Notes under the pieces: model-generated
What the model was told of the DNA's origin: nothing
Databases searched by the model: none
The model's input: only the letters and a program-made list of their open reading frames with translations
Translations under genes and position numbers: made by a program
In this document: piece by piece, positions 17,476 through 26,177 of the stretch
Position numbering within the stretch: position 1 is the stretch's first letter
How the letters are laid out: the number at the start of each line of letters is the position of its first letter
DNA from: JAKQLP01 sp964562165
GTDB lineage: Bacteria > Patescibacteriota > Dojkabacteria > B142 > OLB20
Assembly (NCBI GenBank): GCA_964562165.1
Contig: CAZLRZ010000001.1
Span: 17,028-81,027 of the forward strand
Direction: 5' to 3'
DNA: 64,000 nucleotides

Positions 17476-18966
17476 TTATTTAAACTGATCGTAACTTCTA
17501 GTTACAGCAACCGACTTAACCTGTCTTAAAGTGTCAATAACGACACCAACGACAATCAATAAACTAGTACCACCGATTCCACTAAATAAGGACAGATTTG
17601 CACCATTTGGTAATAATCTCAATAAGGTTGGGACCAAACTTACCACCCCTAGGAACAAAGCTCCCCACAATGTTAATCTCAATAATATAGACAAAATGAA
17701 TTTTTCAGTTTCTTTGCCAGGTCTAATGCCTGGAATAAAGCCTCCACTCTTTTTTAAATTATCGGCTGTTTCAGATGGCTTAAATGTTACCAAGGTGTAG
17801 AAATAAGTAAAAGCAACTATTAGTAATAAATACACAGCTTCGTAGGCAATAAAGTTTCCAGAATTGGTGCTAGAATAGCCCGATCCAAGAAACGAGTTAG
17901 TAATAAATGTTCCTGCCTTATGAAGGAAGGAATCAGCACTAGCAATACTAGTTAAGATTTGAGCTAAGACTTGTGGGAATGTTAATAGAGCCGATGCAAA
18001 AATTACAGGCATAACTCCAGCCTGATTAATTTTTAAAGGCAAGAAGCTACTCTGGCCGGATTGTGTTGCTCGAACTCTGCTTGCATATTGAATAGTAATC
18101 TTCCTAACTGCTTCAGTAATAAAAGTAATCCCAAATATAAGTATGAACAAGGCCAAAATTGACAGATAGACTGTAATCATATTGGGGCTTGTTAATACAC
18201 TAAAGTTCCCATTTTGGAATAATAAGTTTAGATCATTTTGTACAAAGGAAAAATCTCTAACTATTAAACCCGGTATTGTGCTCAATATTCCAATAGTAAT
18301 AATAATCGAAGACCCATTACCTATTCCATGTTCTGTAATTAATTCACCGATCCACATCAAAATCATTGAGCCAGCGGTAAGAGACGCAACCATACTTACT
18401 ATATCTAATGTTGTGATTCCATCTAATAATCCGGCTAATGAAGGCATAGTTTGCGCTACATTCTTCATTACTGTATAGATGACAATTGCCTGAATTAAGT
18501 TTAAAGGCACAGCGAGCATTCTTGTGTATGAGTTTATTACCTTTCGTCCACGTTCACCCTCTTTTTGAAGTTCTTCAAGTTTAGGGATAATAGTACCTAA
18601 TATTTGTAAGATAATTGAAGCATTAATATATGCACCTAAACCAATAGCTACTACAGAAGGATTGTCTAAACGACCACCGGTAACTATAGTAAAAATGTTA
18701 TTCAAGGGATTATTTCCAAAAACCTCATTGAATAATTTCATATCAATGCCAGGAAGTGGTACTGCAGCAAGTATTCTATAAACTAAGATCAAGCCTAAAG
18801 TGATGAAAATCTTTTTCTGTACTTCTTTTGTTTTTAAAGCAGTGATAAAAGAATTTGGATTGAATTTAGTAGAAGGTAATTTAACCTTATTTTTTAAAGG
18901 TTGTACAGTATTTTTAATCCTGTTCTTAAAATTAGAAAGGGATGTATTAAGATTGATCTTTGACAT
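17476..18966 (-). CDS. secY: SecY, preprotein translocase channel subunit
   Basis: 496 residues with ten hydrophobic segments. ILVYRILAAVPLPGIDM begins helix 1; later EGERGRKVINSYTRML, GIGNGSSIIITIGI and GGFIPGIRPGKETEKFI are SecY signatures. The N-terminus has an extra stretch of roughly 50 basic residues before helix 1, longer than in model SecY. SecY forms the protein-conducting pore used with SecE and SecA; SecDF is encoded at 3805-6104. It follows rplO by 5 bp. Confidence 0.97.
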   Translation of the reverse strand: MSKINLNTSLSNFKNRIKNTVQPLKNKVKLPSTKFNPNSFITALKTKEVQKKIFITLGLILVYRILAAVPLPGIDMKLFNEVFGNNPLNNIFTIVTGGRLDNPSVVAIGLGAYINASIILQILGTIIPKLEELQKEGERGRKVINSYTRMLAVPLNLIQAIVIYTVMKNVAQTMPSLAGLLDGITTLDIVSMVASLTAGSMILMWIGELITEHGIGNGSSIIITIGILSTIPGLIVRDFSFVQNDLNLLFQNGNFSVLTSPNMITVYLSILALFILIFGITFITEAVRKITIQYASRVRATQSGQSSFLPLKINQAGVMPVIFASALLTFPQVLAQILTSIASADSFLHKAGTFITNSFLGSGYSSTNSGNFIAYEAVYLLLIVAFTYFYTLVTFKPSETADNLKKSGGFIPGIRPGKETEKFILSILLRLTLWGALFLGVVSLVPTLLRLLPNGANLSLFSGIGGTSLLIVVGVVIDTLRQVKSVAVTRSYDQFK

Positions 18967-18971
18967 TAAGT

Positions 18972-19415
18972 TTAGTTAATTTTAGAACCGCCTTTTTCAA
19001 CAGCTATTTTAGCAGTTTTTGAAAATGGAATATCTTTAAACTGTAATTTCTTTAGTAAGTCACCTTTTGAAACGACTTTTACTTTGGTTGCACTATTTGA
19101 TACGACTCTTTTTTCTTTAAGAGATTTCATATCTACGATTGAATCGTTGTCAAAAATGTTTAAAGAAGATAATGCTATTGTTTGATTTGTCTTTTCTGTT
19201 TTGAAATATCTTCTAGAAAATCCTTTTAACTTAGGAATTCTTCTTGATAAAGGCATTGAACCTCCTTCAAAAGCTGGTCTTGGATTTGAATAACCCGATC
19301 TTGATTTATGACCTTTTGTTCCTCTTCCGGTGGTATGACTACCTTTACCTGTACCATAACCTCTTCCTATTCTTTTTCCGTCATGAAATTTTATTTTTGG
19401 TAATGTGTTTAACAT
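18972..19415 (-). CDS. rplO: Ribosomal protein L15 (uL15)
   Basis: 147 residues. The Gly/Arg-rich N-terminus (KRIGRGYGTGKGSHTTGRGT, KSRSGYSNPRPAFEGGSMPL) and the C-terminal half ending FSKTAKIAVEKGGSKI are typical. L15 is a 50S assembly protein near the peptidyl transferase base. It follows rpsE directly; rpmD (uL30), which normally lies between rpsE and rplO, is missing. Confidence 0.97.
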   Translation of the reverse strand: MLNTLPKIKFHDGKRIGRGYGTGKGSHTTGRGTKGHKSRSGYSNPRPAFEGGSMPLSRRIPKLKGFSRRYFKTEKTNQTIALSSLNIFDNDSIVDMKSLKEKRVVSNSATKVKVVSKGDLLKKLQFKDIPFSKTAKIAVEKGGSKIN

Positions 19416-19425
19416 AGCTATTTCT

Positions 19426-20061
19426 TTAATTTATTTTCTTTAAATTTTGTAGGGCTTCAATACATGCATAGGCATTGTTTATAGCATTATTTGAACCAAT
19501 TACTTTTGTTAAAATATCTTGAACACCAATTACTTCTAATACAGCTCTAAGAGATGATCCGGCAATAACTCCTGTACCAGGACTTGCAGGTTTTAACATT
19601 ATTCTTGCAGCAGCCTTTTTGTAAAAGATTTGATGAGCAATTGTTTTACCTTTTAAATCAATCTGAACCATACTCTTTTTAGCTTTGTTGAAAGCTTTTG
19701 CTTCTGCGCTTACTACGTCAGCACCTTTTCCGATTGCAATACCAATTTTTCCTTTTCTATCACCAACTACTAAGCAAACGCTTAATCTCATTCTTTTACC
19801 ACCACTGTATGTTCTTGATACTCTTCTAATTGAAACGATCTTCTTTTCTAAATCACCATCTTGTCTATCTTTTTTATTGAAAGGTTTTCTTTCTCTTCCA
19901 CCCTGTCTTTGTCCTTGGCCTTGTCTTTGTCCAGGTCTTTGACCTTGTCTTTGTTGACCAAATGGTTGTCTTTGTTGTCCTTGTGGTGCCTGTGCTGTTT
20001 CGTTAGAAACTTTAGCTTCGACTTTGTTTTCTGTTTTGATTGTTTCTTTTACTTCAGACAT
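19426..20061 (-). CDS. rpsE: Ribosomal protein S5 (uS5) with Gln/Gly/Arg-rich N-terminus
   Basis: 211 residues; the S5 core starts near residue 70 (LEKKIVSIRRVSRTYSGGKR, GIAIGKGADVVSAEAKAF, GTGVIAGSSLRAVLEVIG). Ahead of it is a 45-residue low-complexity run of Gln, Gly, Arg and Pro (for example QRPGQRQGQGQRQGG), absent from model S5. S5 sits at the mRNA entry channel and contributes to accuracy and helicase activity, so an RG/Q-rich arm could touch RNA (inference). Confidence 0.96.
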   Translation of the reverse strand: MSEVKETIKTENKVEAKVSNETAQAPQGQQRQPFGQQRQGQRPGQRQGQGQRQGGRERKPFNKKDRQDGDLEKKIVSIRRVSRTYSGGKRMRLSVCLVVGDRKGKIGIAIGKGADVVSAEAKAFNKAKKSMVQIDLKGKTIAHQIFYKKAAARIMLKPASPGTGVIAGSSLRAVLEVIGVQDILTKVIGSNNAINNAYACIEALQNLKKIN

Positions 20062-20083
20062 TTTTTATATAATAATTTTTTGA

Positions 20084-20425
20084 TTAAAATTCTAAACCGC
20101 CTTCTCTTGCACCATCTGCGAAAGCTTTGATTCTTCCGTGATATTTATAACCATTTCGGTCGAAGACGACTTTTTTAATTTTTGATTTAATTGCTAATGC
20201 AGCAATTGATTTTCCTACTTGTGTTGATTTCTCAACGTTTGTTCCTTTAGTCAAATCTTTATCACCTAAACTACAGATTGTAACACCTGCTTCATCATCA
20301 ACCAATTGCCCATAAATATGAGCATTTGATCTGTAAACAGATAATCTTGGCATTTTAGCTGTTCCGCTAACTTTACCTCTTATTCTGTTTTTTCTTCTTT
20401 GTCTTTTAAATATTTTTGTTTCCAT
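20084..20425 (-). CDS. rplR: Ribosomal protein L18 (uL18)
   Basis: 113 residues. RIRGKVSGTAKMPRLSVYRS, IYGQLVDDEAGVTICS and the end VFDRNGYKYHGRIKAFADGA are family signatures. L18 binds 5S rRNA with L5. It lies between rplF and rpsE with short AT-rich spacers and no Shine-Dalgarno motif. Nothing unusual. Confidence 0.96.
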   Translation of the reverse strand: METKIFKRQRRKNRIRGKVSGTAKMPRLSVYRSNAHIYGQLVDDEAGVTICSLGDKDLTKGTNVEKSTQVGKSIAALAIKSKIKKVVFDRNGYKYHGRIKAFADGAREGGLEF

Positions 20426-20438
20426 TTTATTTATTCAA

Positions 20439-20999
20439 TTATTTAGATGCTGCAGTTTTTCCTGCTTTTCTCTTAACTTCTTCGCCAAGATATCTTATAC
20501 CTTTACCTTTGTAAGGTTCTGGTTTTCTTAATGCACGAATTTCTGAAGCTACTTGACCTACCATTTGTTTATCACATCCTGTAATGACAATATTAGTGTC
20601 ATCTTTCATTTTAATTGTGATACCCTCTGGAGCTGTATAGTTTACTTTATGAGAAAACCCTAAAGCCAATTCAATTGCATTGCCTTTTTGTGCACCACGA
20701 TAGCCAACTCCTTGAATTTCCAATTTCTTTTCGAATGGAGTAACAACTCCTTGAACCATATTTGCAATAAGACTTCTAAAAAGACCGTGATAAGCTTTTA
20801 CTTGTTTATCATCGGATTCTCTTGTAACCTTCAAAACATTGTTTTCAATTTCAACCTTTACACCTGGTCTAGTATCTAATTTAAGTTCACCTTGTGGACC
20901 TGTTACTGTTATTGTTTGATTTTCATATAAACCACCATCAGCAACATTAATAGTTACTTTTTCTGGAATTGTTATAAGTTTTTTTCCGATCTTAGACAT
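20439..20999 (-). CDS. rplF: Ribosomal protein L6 (uL6)
   Basis: About 186 residues from the ATG at 20999 (MSKIGKKLITIPEKV), the standard L6 start; a longer frame running upstream into rpsH is not needed. VEIENNVLKVTRESDD, LEIQGVGYRGAQKGNAIELA and the C-terminal KPEPYKGKGIRYLGEEVKRK are diagnostic. L6 supports the sarcin-ricin and factor-binding region of the 50S. It begins 4 bp after the rpsH stop. Confidence 0.96.
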   Translation of the reverse strand: MSKIGKKLITIPEKVTINVADGGLYENQTITVTGPQGELKLDTRPGVKVEIENNVLKVTRESDDKQVKAYHGLFRSLIANMVQGVVTPFEKKLEIQGVGYRGAQKGNAIELALGFSHKVNYTAPEGITIKMKDDTNIVITGCDKQMVGQVASEIRALRKPEPYKGKGIRYLGEEVKRKAGKTAASK

Positions 21000-21003
21000 G
21001 TTA

Positions 21004-21384
21004 TTACCAAATATTACAAAGATATTCACCACCAATTTTTTCTAATTTTGCCTTTTTACCGGTCAAAATTCCTTTGGAAGTGCTAAAAATATTAATACCT
21101 AAACCACTAATAACCTTAGGTATGTCCTGATAACTTGTATAAACTCTAATTCCGGGCTTCGATACTCTTTCAATTGTTGTAATTGCAGATTTCTTATTAA
21201 TATACTTTAAAGTTATTACGATAGACTTTCCATCAACCTTAAATTCTTCAATATATGACTCATCTTTTAGGATCTTAGTCATTTCTAGAAGCATTTTTGT
21301 ATTATTAACAATAACCTCTCTTTTGTTGGCAGAGATTGCATTTCGAATTTTTGTTAAATAATCTGATACTGAGTCGTTTGACAT
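21004..21384 (-). CDS. rpsH: Ribosomal protein S8 (uS8)
   Basis: 126 residues. The N-terminus DSVSDYLTKIRNAISANKRE and the C-terminus GLGINIFSTSKGILTGKKA, with ending GGEYLCNIW, are S8 signatures. S8 is a central-domain 16S rRNA binder and the spc operon repressor in E. coli; no equivalent target site is recognised here. It lies between rpsN and rplF. Confidence 0.96.
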   Translation of the reverse strand: MSNDSVSDYLTKIRNAISANKREVIVNNTKMLLEMTKILKDESYIEEFKVDGKSIVITLKYINKKSAITTIERVSKPGIRVYTSYQDIPKVISGLGINIFSTSKGILTGKKAKLEKIGGEYLCNIW

Positions 21385-21404
21385 TAAAATACTTTAATAA
21401 TTAA

Positions 21405-21599
21405 TTACCAAGATGCCTTTGTTAAACCAGGGATATTACCTTCATGAGCTCTATCTCTTAAGCAAAGTCTGCACATCTTAAACATTCTATTGTATGCTCT
21501 AGATCTTCCACAAGTTAAACATCTATTAAAAACTCTAGTTGAGTATTTACTTTTGATCTTTAATTTTTTTGCTTTTGCTTCTTGTGCTGTTGTTGACAT
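21405..21599 (-). CDS. rpsN: Ribosomal protein S14, zinc-binding type (uS14)
   Basis: 64 residues, the short type Z form. Two CxxC pairs are seen in RCLTCGRSRAYNRM and CRLCLRDRAHEGNIPG, ending GLTKASW. S14 lies in the 30S head near S3 and S10. Its position between rplE and rpsH is standard. Confidence 0.96.
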   Translation of the reverse strand: MSTTAQEAKAKKLKIKSKYSTRVFNRCLTCGRSRAYNRMFKMCRLCLRDRAHEGNIPGLTKASW

Positions 21600-21617
21600 A
21601 TTCCTAATTTAATAAAT

Positions 21618-22172
21618 TTAGCGCTTCTTTTGGAAGGGCATTCCTAATTTAGTTAATAATAATTTGGCACCTTCATCATTACCTGCATTAGTACAAATAA
21701 TGGCTTGTAATCCTCTAATCTTACTTACTTTTGTAGGATCAACCTCTGGAAAAACTGTATGTTCTTTTATTCCAATTGAGTAATTCCCACGACCATCAAA
21801 TGCTTTTAAAGGTACACCTCTAAAATCTTTAATTCTAGGTAGTACGATTGAGATTAATCTATCTAAAAAGTACCACATCATATTACCACGTAATGTAACT
21901 TTAACGCCAATTGGCATATTTTCTCTAATTTTAAAGTTAGAGATAGCCTTTTTTGTATATGTGATAACTGGTTTTTGTCCAGCAATCATAGTCATATCTC
22001 TTAACATATCATCGATTATATCTTTATCATTTTTTGCTTCACCTAATCCAGAGTTCAAAACAATTTTAGTTAACTTTGGAACAGCCATTACATTGGCTAT
22101 TTTTAGTTCATCCTGTAACTCTTTTTTGATTTCGTTATATTTAGTTTTTAATCTTGCATTTGTCTTATCCAT
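21618..22172 (-). CDS. rplE: Ribosomal protein L5 (uL5)
   Basis: 184 residues. NVMAVPKLTKIVLNSGLGEA, AGQKPVITYTKKAISNFKIR and GRGNYSIGIKEHTVFPEV are family signatures. L5 binds 5S rRNA and forms a bridge to the 30S head. It begins 2 bp after rplX. Full length, nothing unusual. Confidence 0.97.
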   Translation of the reverse strand: MDKTNARLKTKYNEIKKELQDELKIANVMAVPKLTKIVLNSGLGEAKNDKDIIDDMLRDMTMIAGQKPVITYTKKAISNFKIRENMPIGVKVTLRGNMMWYFLDRLISIVLPRIKDFRGVPLKAFDGRGNYSIGIKEHTVFPEVDPTKVSKIRGLQAIICTNAGNDEGAKLLLTKLGMPFQKKR

Positions 22173-22174
22173 TT

Positions 22175-22477
22175 TTATTTTTTACTACTTTTTTTAAAGA
22201 TACGAATTTTTTTACCATCTTCTACTTTAAAACCAACTCTTGATGGTTTTGAATTATCAGGATTGACAACCATAAGTTTTGATACATTGATTGGTCCTTC
22301 GACTTTTTTTAATCCACCTTTTTTAACATCTGACTTCTTTTTTTCAAACACAGTTACCATATTAATACCAGAAACAATAGCTTTATTATCTTCTCTAATA
22401 ATAGATACTACTGTACCTTCTTTATCTCGGTCTTTTCCGCTTAATACTTTAACTTTATCGCCTTTTTTAATTTTCAT
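22175..22477 (-). CDS. rplX: Ribosomal protein L24 (uL24)
   Basis: 100 residues with the KOW motif near the N-terminus (KGDKVKVLSGKDRDKEGTVV) and GGLKKVEGPINVSKLMVVNP later. L24 initiates 50S assembly and lies at the tunnel exit. It starts 1 bp after the rplN stop codon, suggesting translational coupling. Confidence 0.96.
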   Translation of the reverse strand: MKIKKGDKVKVLSGKDRDKEGTVVSIIREDNKAIVSGINMVTVFEKKKSDVKKGGLKKVEGPINVSKLMVVNPDNSKPSRVGFKVEDGKKIRIFKKSSKK

Positions 22478-22478
22478 T

Positions 22479-22862
22479 TTATAAAACCTCTGGAGCTAAA
22501 CTAATAATTTTCGTATATCCTAATTCCTTCAACTCTCTTGCTACTGGCCCAAAGATACGAGTACCTTTTGGATCTTTCTTTTCTTTATCAATTAACACTG
22601 CAGCATTATCATCGAAACGAATATATGATCCGTCTTTTCGTCTTAATTCCTTGTGGGTTCTAACTATAACAGCGTAAACAACATCACCCTGTTTAATTGC
22701 TCCATTTGGAATAGCAACTTTAACTGAAGCTGAAACGATTTGACCGACACTTCCTGATTTTTGAAAGGTTCCACCCTTTCTTTGACCAAGAATCTGAATG
22801 ACCATGATCTCTTTGGCTCCGGTATTATCTGCAATTTTTAATCTAGTTTGAGATTGTATCAT
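22479..22862 (-). CDS. rplN: Ribosomal protein L14 (uL14)
   Basis: 127 residues. MIQSQTRLKIADNTGAKEIM, the internal AVIVRTHKELRRKDGSYIRF and FGPVARELKELGYTKIISLA are all canonical. L14 forms an intersubunit bridge and contacts RsfS. A stretch of a few extra residues in the GQRKGGTFQKSGSVGQIV loop is slightly longer than in E. coli. It follows rpsQ by 1 bp. Confidence 0.97.
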   Translation of the reverse strand: MIQSQTRLKIADNTGAKEIMVIQILGQRKGGTFQKSGSVGQIVSASVKVAIPNGAIKQGDVVYAVIVRTHKELRRKDGSYIRFDDNAAVLIDKEKKDPKGTRIFGPVARELKELGYTKIISLAPEVL

Positions 22863-22863
22863 A

Positions 22864-23145
22864 TTAGCTTAATTTTTTCACAAAATAGAAAGACTTGTTT
22901 CTGCTTACTGGTCTACCTTCTTCAATGATTACAACGTCGTTTATAGCAACTGTTGAATCTTCACAATGAGCTAAATATTTCTTATGTTCTTTAATAATCT
23001 TTTTATATAAAGCATGTGTGTATTTAGTTTCTACCAATACTTTTATCGTTTTATCTGAGCTTAATTTAATAACTTTACCCTGTAATCTTTTTGGTTTAGT
23101 TACTTTTTCGATTTTTTCTGTTTTAATTGATTTCGTTTTAGTCAT
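22864..23145 (-). CDS. rpsQ: Ribosomal protein S17 (uS17)
   Basis: 93 residues. After a basic lead, the OB-fold core reads RLQGKVIKLSSDKTIKVLVE, TKYTHALYKKIIKEHKKYLA, HCEDSTVAINDVVIIEEGRP. S17 is an early 5'-domain 30S assembly protein. It sits in the standard rpmC-rpsQ-rplN order. Confidence 0.95.
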   Translation of the reverse strand: MTKTKSIKTEKIEKVTKPKRLQGKVIKLSSDKTIKVLVETKYTHALYKKIIKEHKKYLAHCEDSTVAINDVVIIEEGRPVSRNKSFYFVKKLS

Positions 23146-23159
23146 TTCAATTTTTTAAA

Positions 23160-23408
23160 TTATTTAGTTTCTTCCTTAACTGGAGCTTCTTTAACTGCTT
23201 CAGTTGTAAGAACCTCATTAATAGTATTATTTATATTTATTAAAGTAAGAATTCTAGCAATGTCTCTTTTCATTGTTTTCAACTTGCTTGAATCTTTCTC
23301 TTTACCACTTTTTAAATCTAACTGATAGGCGAAAACTTTTTGTTTTTTACTTTCGTATTCAGCAATTAGTTCCTTATTTGTTTTTGCTTTTAATTTTTCG
23401 ATCTTCAT
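23160..23408 (-). CDS. rpmC: Ribosomal protein L29 (uL29)
   Basis: 82 residues, a two-helix protein: KIEKLKAKTNKELIAEYESK and LKTMKRDIARILTLININN match the L29 pattern, including the RDIARILT element. A C-terminal tail of about 20 residues (TEAVKEAPVKEETK) extends beyond the usual end. L29 is at the tunnel exit and is a docking point for targeting factors. Its start overlaps the rplP stop by 1 bp. Confidence 0.93.
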   Translation of the reverse strand: MKIEKLKAKTNKELIAEYESKKQKVFAYQLDLKSGKEKDSSKLKTMKRDIARILTLININNTINEVLTTEAVKEAPVKEETK

Positions 23409-23821
23409 TATACTAGTTCTTTTGTAACAATTTTAGTAGAGAATGGTAATTTATTACATGCTTTTCTAAAAGCTTCTTGTGCAATATCAAATGTCACACC
23501 GCTCATTTCAAAAAGAATTCTACCTGGTTTAATTACTGCAACATATCCTTGAACTTCTCCTTTACCTTTACCCATTCTAACTTCAGCTGGTTTGCCGGTA
23601 TATGAATGGTCAGGGAATACCTTTAACCATAATTTACCTTTTCTTTTCATTTCTTTTACAATTACTCTTCTAGCAGATTCAATTTGTCTACCAGATAACC
23701 AAGCGCATTCTAATGTCTGTAGGCCAAATTCGCCAACGGACAAAGTATTGCCTCTTAAAGCAACACCTCTATTTTTGCCTCTAAATACTTTTCTATGTTT
23801 TACTCTTTTTGGTTCTAACAT
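23408..23821 (-). CDS. rplP: Ribosomal protein L16 (uL16)
   Basis: 137 residues. RVKHRKVFRGKNRGVALRGN, FGLQTLECAWLSGRQIESAR and VRMGKGKGEVQGYVAVIKPG are diagnostic. L16 helps position A-site tRNA in the 50S. Starts 10 bp after rpsC. Standard length. Confidence 0.97.
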   Translation of the reverse strand: MLEPKRVKHRKVFRGKNRGVALRGNTLSVGEFGLQTLECAWLSGRQIESARRVIVKEMKRKGKLWLKVFPDHSYTGKPAEVRMGKGKGEVQGYVAVIKPGRILFEMSGVTFDIAQEAFRKACNKLPFSTKIVTKELV

Positions 23822-23831
23822 TTTTAGTTAA

Positions 23832-24479
23832 TTAATCATTTTCAATATTATGTTTTTCGCCTGTAAAAACCCAGACTTTAATTCCGTGTTTTCCAGCATT
23901 AGGGACTGCAGCAGTTAGATAATAGTAATCAATATCTGCTCTTAATGTTTGTAATGGAACAGTTCCCCATTGGAACTTTTCAGTTCTTGCAATTTCAGCT
24001 CCTTTTATACGACCACTAACCCATACCCTAATACCTTTTACAAAATTTGAATTTTTAGCATTTTCAATTTCTCTTGATACTGCGTACTTTGGAACAATAC
24101 GTCTTTCTAATTGAGCCTTAATTGTATCTGCAATTAATTTTGCAGATGCTTCAGGTCTCTTAATTTCAAAGATCTTTAAGTCAACATCACCTTTAATCAT
24201 TTTCTTTAATTCATTTTTCAAATCTTCAATTCCTGCACCACCTCTACCAATAACAATACCTGGTCTAGCAACTTTTATTTCAACCATAACCTTGTTCATT
24301 GATCTTTTAACTTTACATTCCTGGACTCCAGCATTCATCAATTTCTTATTCACAAATTCTCTAACTTTTAAATCTTCAAGTAAATAATCAGCAAATTGAG
24401 CCTTAGATGCATACCAGACAGATGACCATCCTTTGTTTACACCTATTCTATATGCTGTTGGATTGACTTTATGTCCCAT
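23832..24479 (-). CDS. rpsC: Ribosomal protein S3 (uS3)
   Basis: 215 residues. MGHKVNPTAYRIGVNKGWSS, the KH domain with IVIGRGGAGIEDLKNELKK, and the C-terminal WVSGRIKGAEIARTEKFQWG and TLRADIDYYYLTA are typical. S3 forms part of the mRNA entry helicase ring with S4 and S5. It lies between rplV and rplP. Nothing unusual. Confidence 0.97.
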   Translation of the reverse strand: MGHKVNPTAYRIGVNKGWSSVWYASKAQFADYLLEDLKVREFVNKKLMNAGVQECKVKRSMNKVMVEIKVARPGIVIGRGGAGIEDLKNELKKMIKGDVDLKIFEIKRPEASAKLIADTIKAQLERRIVPKYAVSREIENAKNSNFVKGIRVWVSGRIKGAEIARTEKFQWGTVPLQTLRADIDYYYLTAAVPNAGKHGIKVWVFTGEKHNIEND

Positions 24480-24485
24480 AGTTAA

Positions 24486-24974
24486 TTATTTAGATTCTTT
24501 CTTAATTTTAGATAATTTAGGTTTAACTTCTTTTTTTGTTGAAACGACTTCCTTTTCGACTTTTTTAGCTTTAACTACTTTTTTCTCTTTAGAAACTTTG
24601 GTTTCAGATTTAACTTTTGAGACTTCATCAGTTTCTTTAAGATTTATTAAACCTATAACAATATGAGAGTTTCTCTTCATAATTGCTCTATATCTTCCTC
24701 TTGCTGCTGGTCTACCTCTTTTGAATATTTGAGCATCATTTACTAAAAGTTCTTTGATCAATAAATCATTTTTGTTCCAACCTTCATTATTTACTGCGTT
24801 TGCAACTGCAGATCGTAAATTCTTTAAAAGATCTTTTGCTGCTGTTTTATCAGTGAATTGTAGAATAGCTTCAGCCTGTTGTGGAGTTTTACCTCTTACT
24901 AAGTCTGCTACTAATCTGACTTTTCTTGCAGATATTAATGAGTTATTTAATTTTGCATATACTACTTTTTGCAT
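24486..24974 (-). CDS. rplV: Ribosomal protein L22 (uL22) with Lys-rich tail
   Basis: 162 residues; the conserved region is the first 110 (LISARKVRLVADLVRGKTPQ, FKRGRPAARGRYRAIMKRNS). The last 50 residues are Lys/Val/Glu-rich and probably disordered. L22 has a beta-hairpin lining the exit tunnel. It is placed between rpsS and rpsC as usual. Confidence 0.96.
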   Translation of the reverse strand: MQKVVYAKLNNSLISARKVRLVADLVRGKTPQQAEAILQFTDKTAAKDLLKNLRSAVANAVNNEGWNKNDLLIKELLVNDAQIFKRGRPAARGRYRAIMKRNSHIVIGLINLKETDEVSKVKSETKVSKEKKVVKAKKVEKEVVSTKKEVKPKLSKIKKESK

Positions 24975-24991
24975 TATGTTTAAATCTATTT

Positions 24992-25300
24992 TTAATCTTT
25001 AAGTACTCGACCCATTGTTCCTGTGCTCTTAGCGATTTTACCTTTCTTACTATGACCGGTGAATTTTCGGGTCAAAACGAATTCACCTAATTTATGACCT
25101 ACCATTGATTCTGTAACAAATACTTTGAAAAATTCTTTACCATTATATACATCAAAGTTTATCCCAACCATTTCTGGTGAAATTGAAGAACCTCTTGCCC
25201 ATGTTTTGATGGCTTTGTTGCTTCCTGTTGTTTTTGCTTTATTAACTTTTTCTAACAATTTCTGGTCTATGTAGGGACCTTTTTTTAGTGATCTAGACAT
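24992..25300 (-). CDS. rpsS: Ribosomal protein S19 (uS19)
   Basis: 102 residues. MSRSLKKGPYIDQKLLEKV, TWARGSSISPEMVGINFDVY and VGHKLGEFVLTRKFTGHSKK are S19 signatures. S19 lies in the 30S head with S13. It starts 2 bp after the rplB stop. Confidence 0.97.
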   Translation of the reverse strand: MSRSLKKGPYIDQKLLEKVNKAKTTGSNKAIKTWARGSSISPEMVGINFDVYNGKEFFKVFVTESMVGHKLGEFVLTRKFTGHSKKGKIAKSTGTMGRVLKD

Positions 25301-25302
25301 GG

Positions 25303-26172
25303 TTATATAATAGTTTTATATGTTTTATGTTTTTTACCGCGCACATTTGAGCGTCGTTTAATTATGAACTTATTAGTATTTGGTCTGTTTCTTGTGTTGA
25401 CTCCAATTCTATTACCCCATCTATCTTTAGCTGGACCTCCTGGACCGTGTCTACCAGATTTACCTTGTCCATCTCCATGAGGATGCTTTCCTCCACTCAT
25501 TGCTGTACCTCTAACTGTTGGTTTGATACCCATTTTTCTCTTTCTACCGGCTTTTCCAAATTTTTCATTCTTGTTTTCAAGATTGGAAAGTATTCCAATA
25601 GTTGCTAAACAGGTTTCTTTAATCAATCTGATTTCACCACTAGGCATTTTGACTTGAATATATCCTTTTTCACCACCTTGAATTTGAGCGCCGACTCCGG
25701 CTGATCTGGCTAAGATTCCACCATTCCCAGGAATGAGTTCGATATTATGAACAAACATTGCTTGAGGAATGTTTTTTAAAGGTAATGTATTTCCAACTTT
25801 TACAGAAGCCTTATCACCACTCATCAATTCTTCTCCGACTTTTAAACCTAATGGAGCTAAGATATATCTTTTTTCTCCATCTGCATAACTTAAAAGAGCA
25901 ATAAAACTTGTTCTATATGGATCATATTCAATACTCACTACTTTAGCAGGAATATTGAATTTTTCTCTTTTAAAGTCGATAACTCTATATGATCTTTTAA
26001 CTCTTCCACCTTTATGTCTTACTGTTAGCTTACCATGAGTATTTCTACCTGCATTATACTTAATATATTTTAACAACGATTTCTCTGGTTTTTTAGAAGT
26101 AACATCTTTGTTATCTACTAAAACAGTAAATCTTCGTGTTGGTGTTGTTGGTTTATAAATCTTTAAAGCCAT
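25303..26172 (-). CDS. rplB: Ribosomal protein L2 (uL2)
   Basis: 289 residues. KYNAGRNTHGKLTVRHKGGR, the SH3-like core, and the catalytic-centre-proximal GTAMSGGKHPHGDGQGKSGR with KDRWGNRIGVNTR are all present; the conserved histidine is in the GGKHPHG loop. L2 is essential for subunit association and peptidyl transferase integrity. It follows rplW by 5 bp. Confidence 0.98.
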   Translation of the reverse strand: MALKIYKPTTPTRRFTVLVDNKDVTSKKPEKSLLKYIKYNAGRNTHGKLTVRHKGGRVKRSYRVIDFKREKFNIPAKVVSIEYDPYRTSFIALLSYADGEKRYILAPLGLKVGEELMSGDKASVKVGNTLPLKNIPQAMFVHNIELIPGNGGILARSAGVGAQIQGGEKGYIQVKMPSGEIRLIKETCLATIGILSNLENKNEKFGKAGRKRKMGIKPTVRGTAMSGGKHPHGDGQGKSGRHGPGGPAKDRWGNRIGVNTRNRPNTNKFIIKRRSNVRGKKHKTYKTII

Positions 26173-26177
26173 TACAA

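Noticed and set aside
20439..21035. Longer L6 start at 21035
   Set aside because: The extra residues (MVVNIFVIFGNN) overlap rpsH and do not resemble L6; the standard MSKIGKK start fits at 20999.
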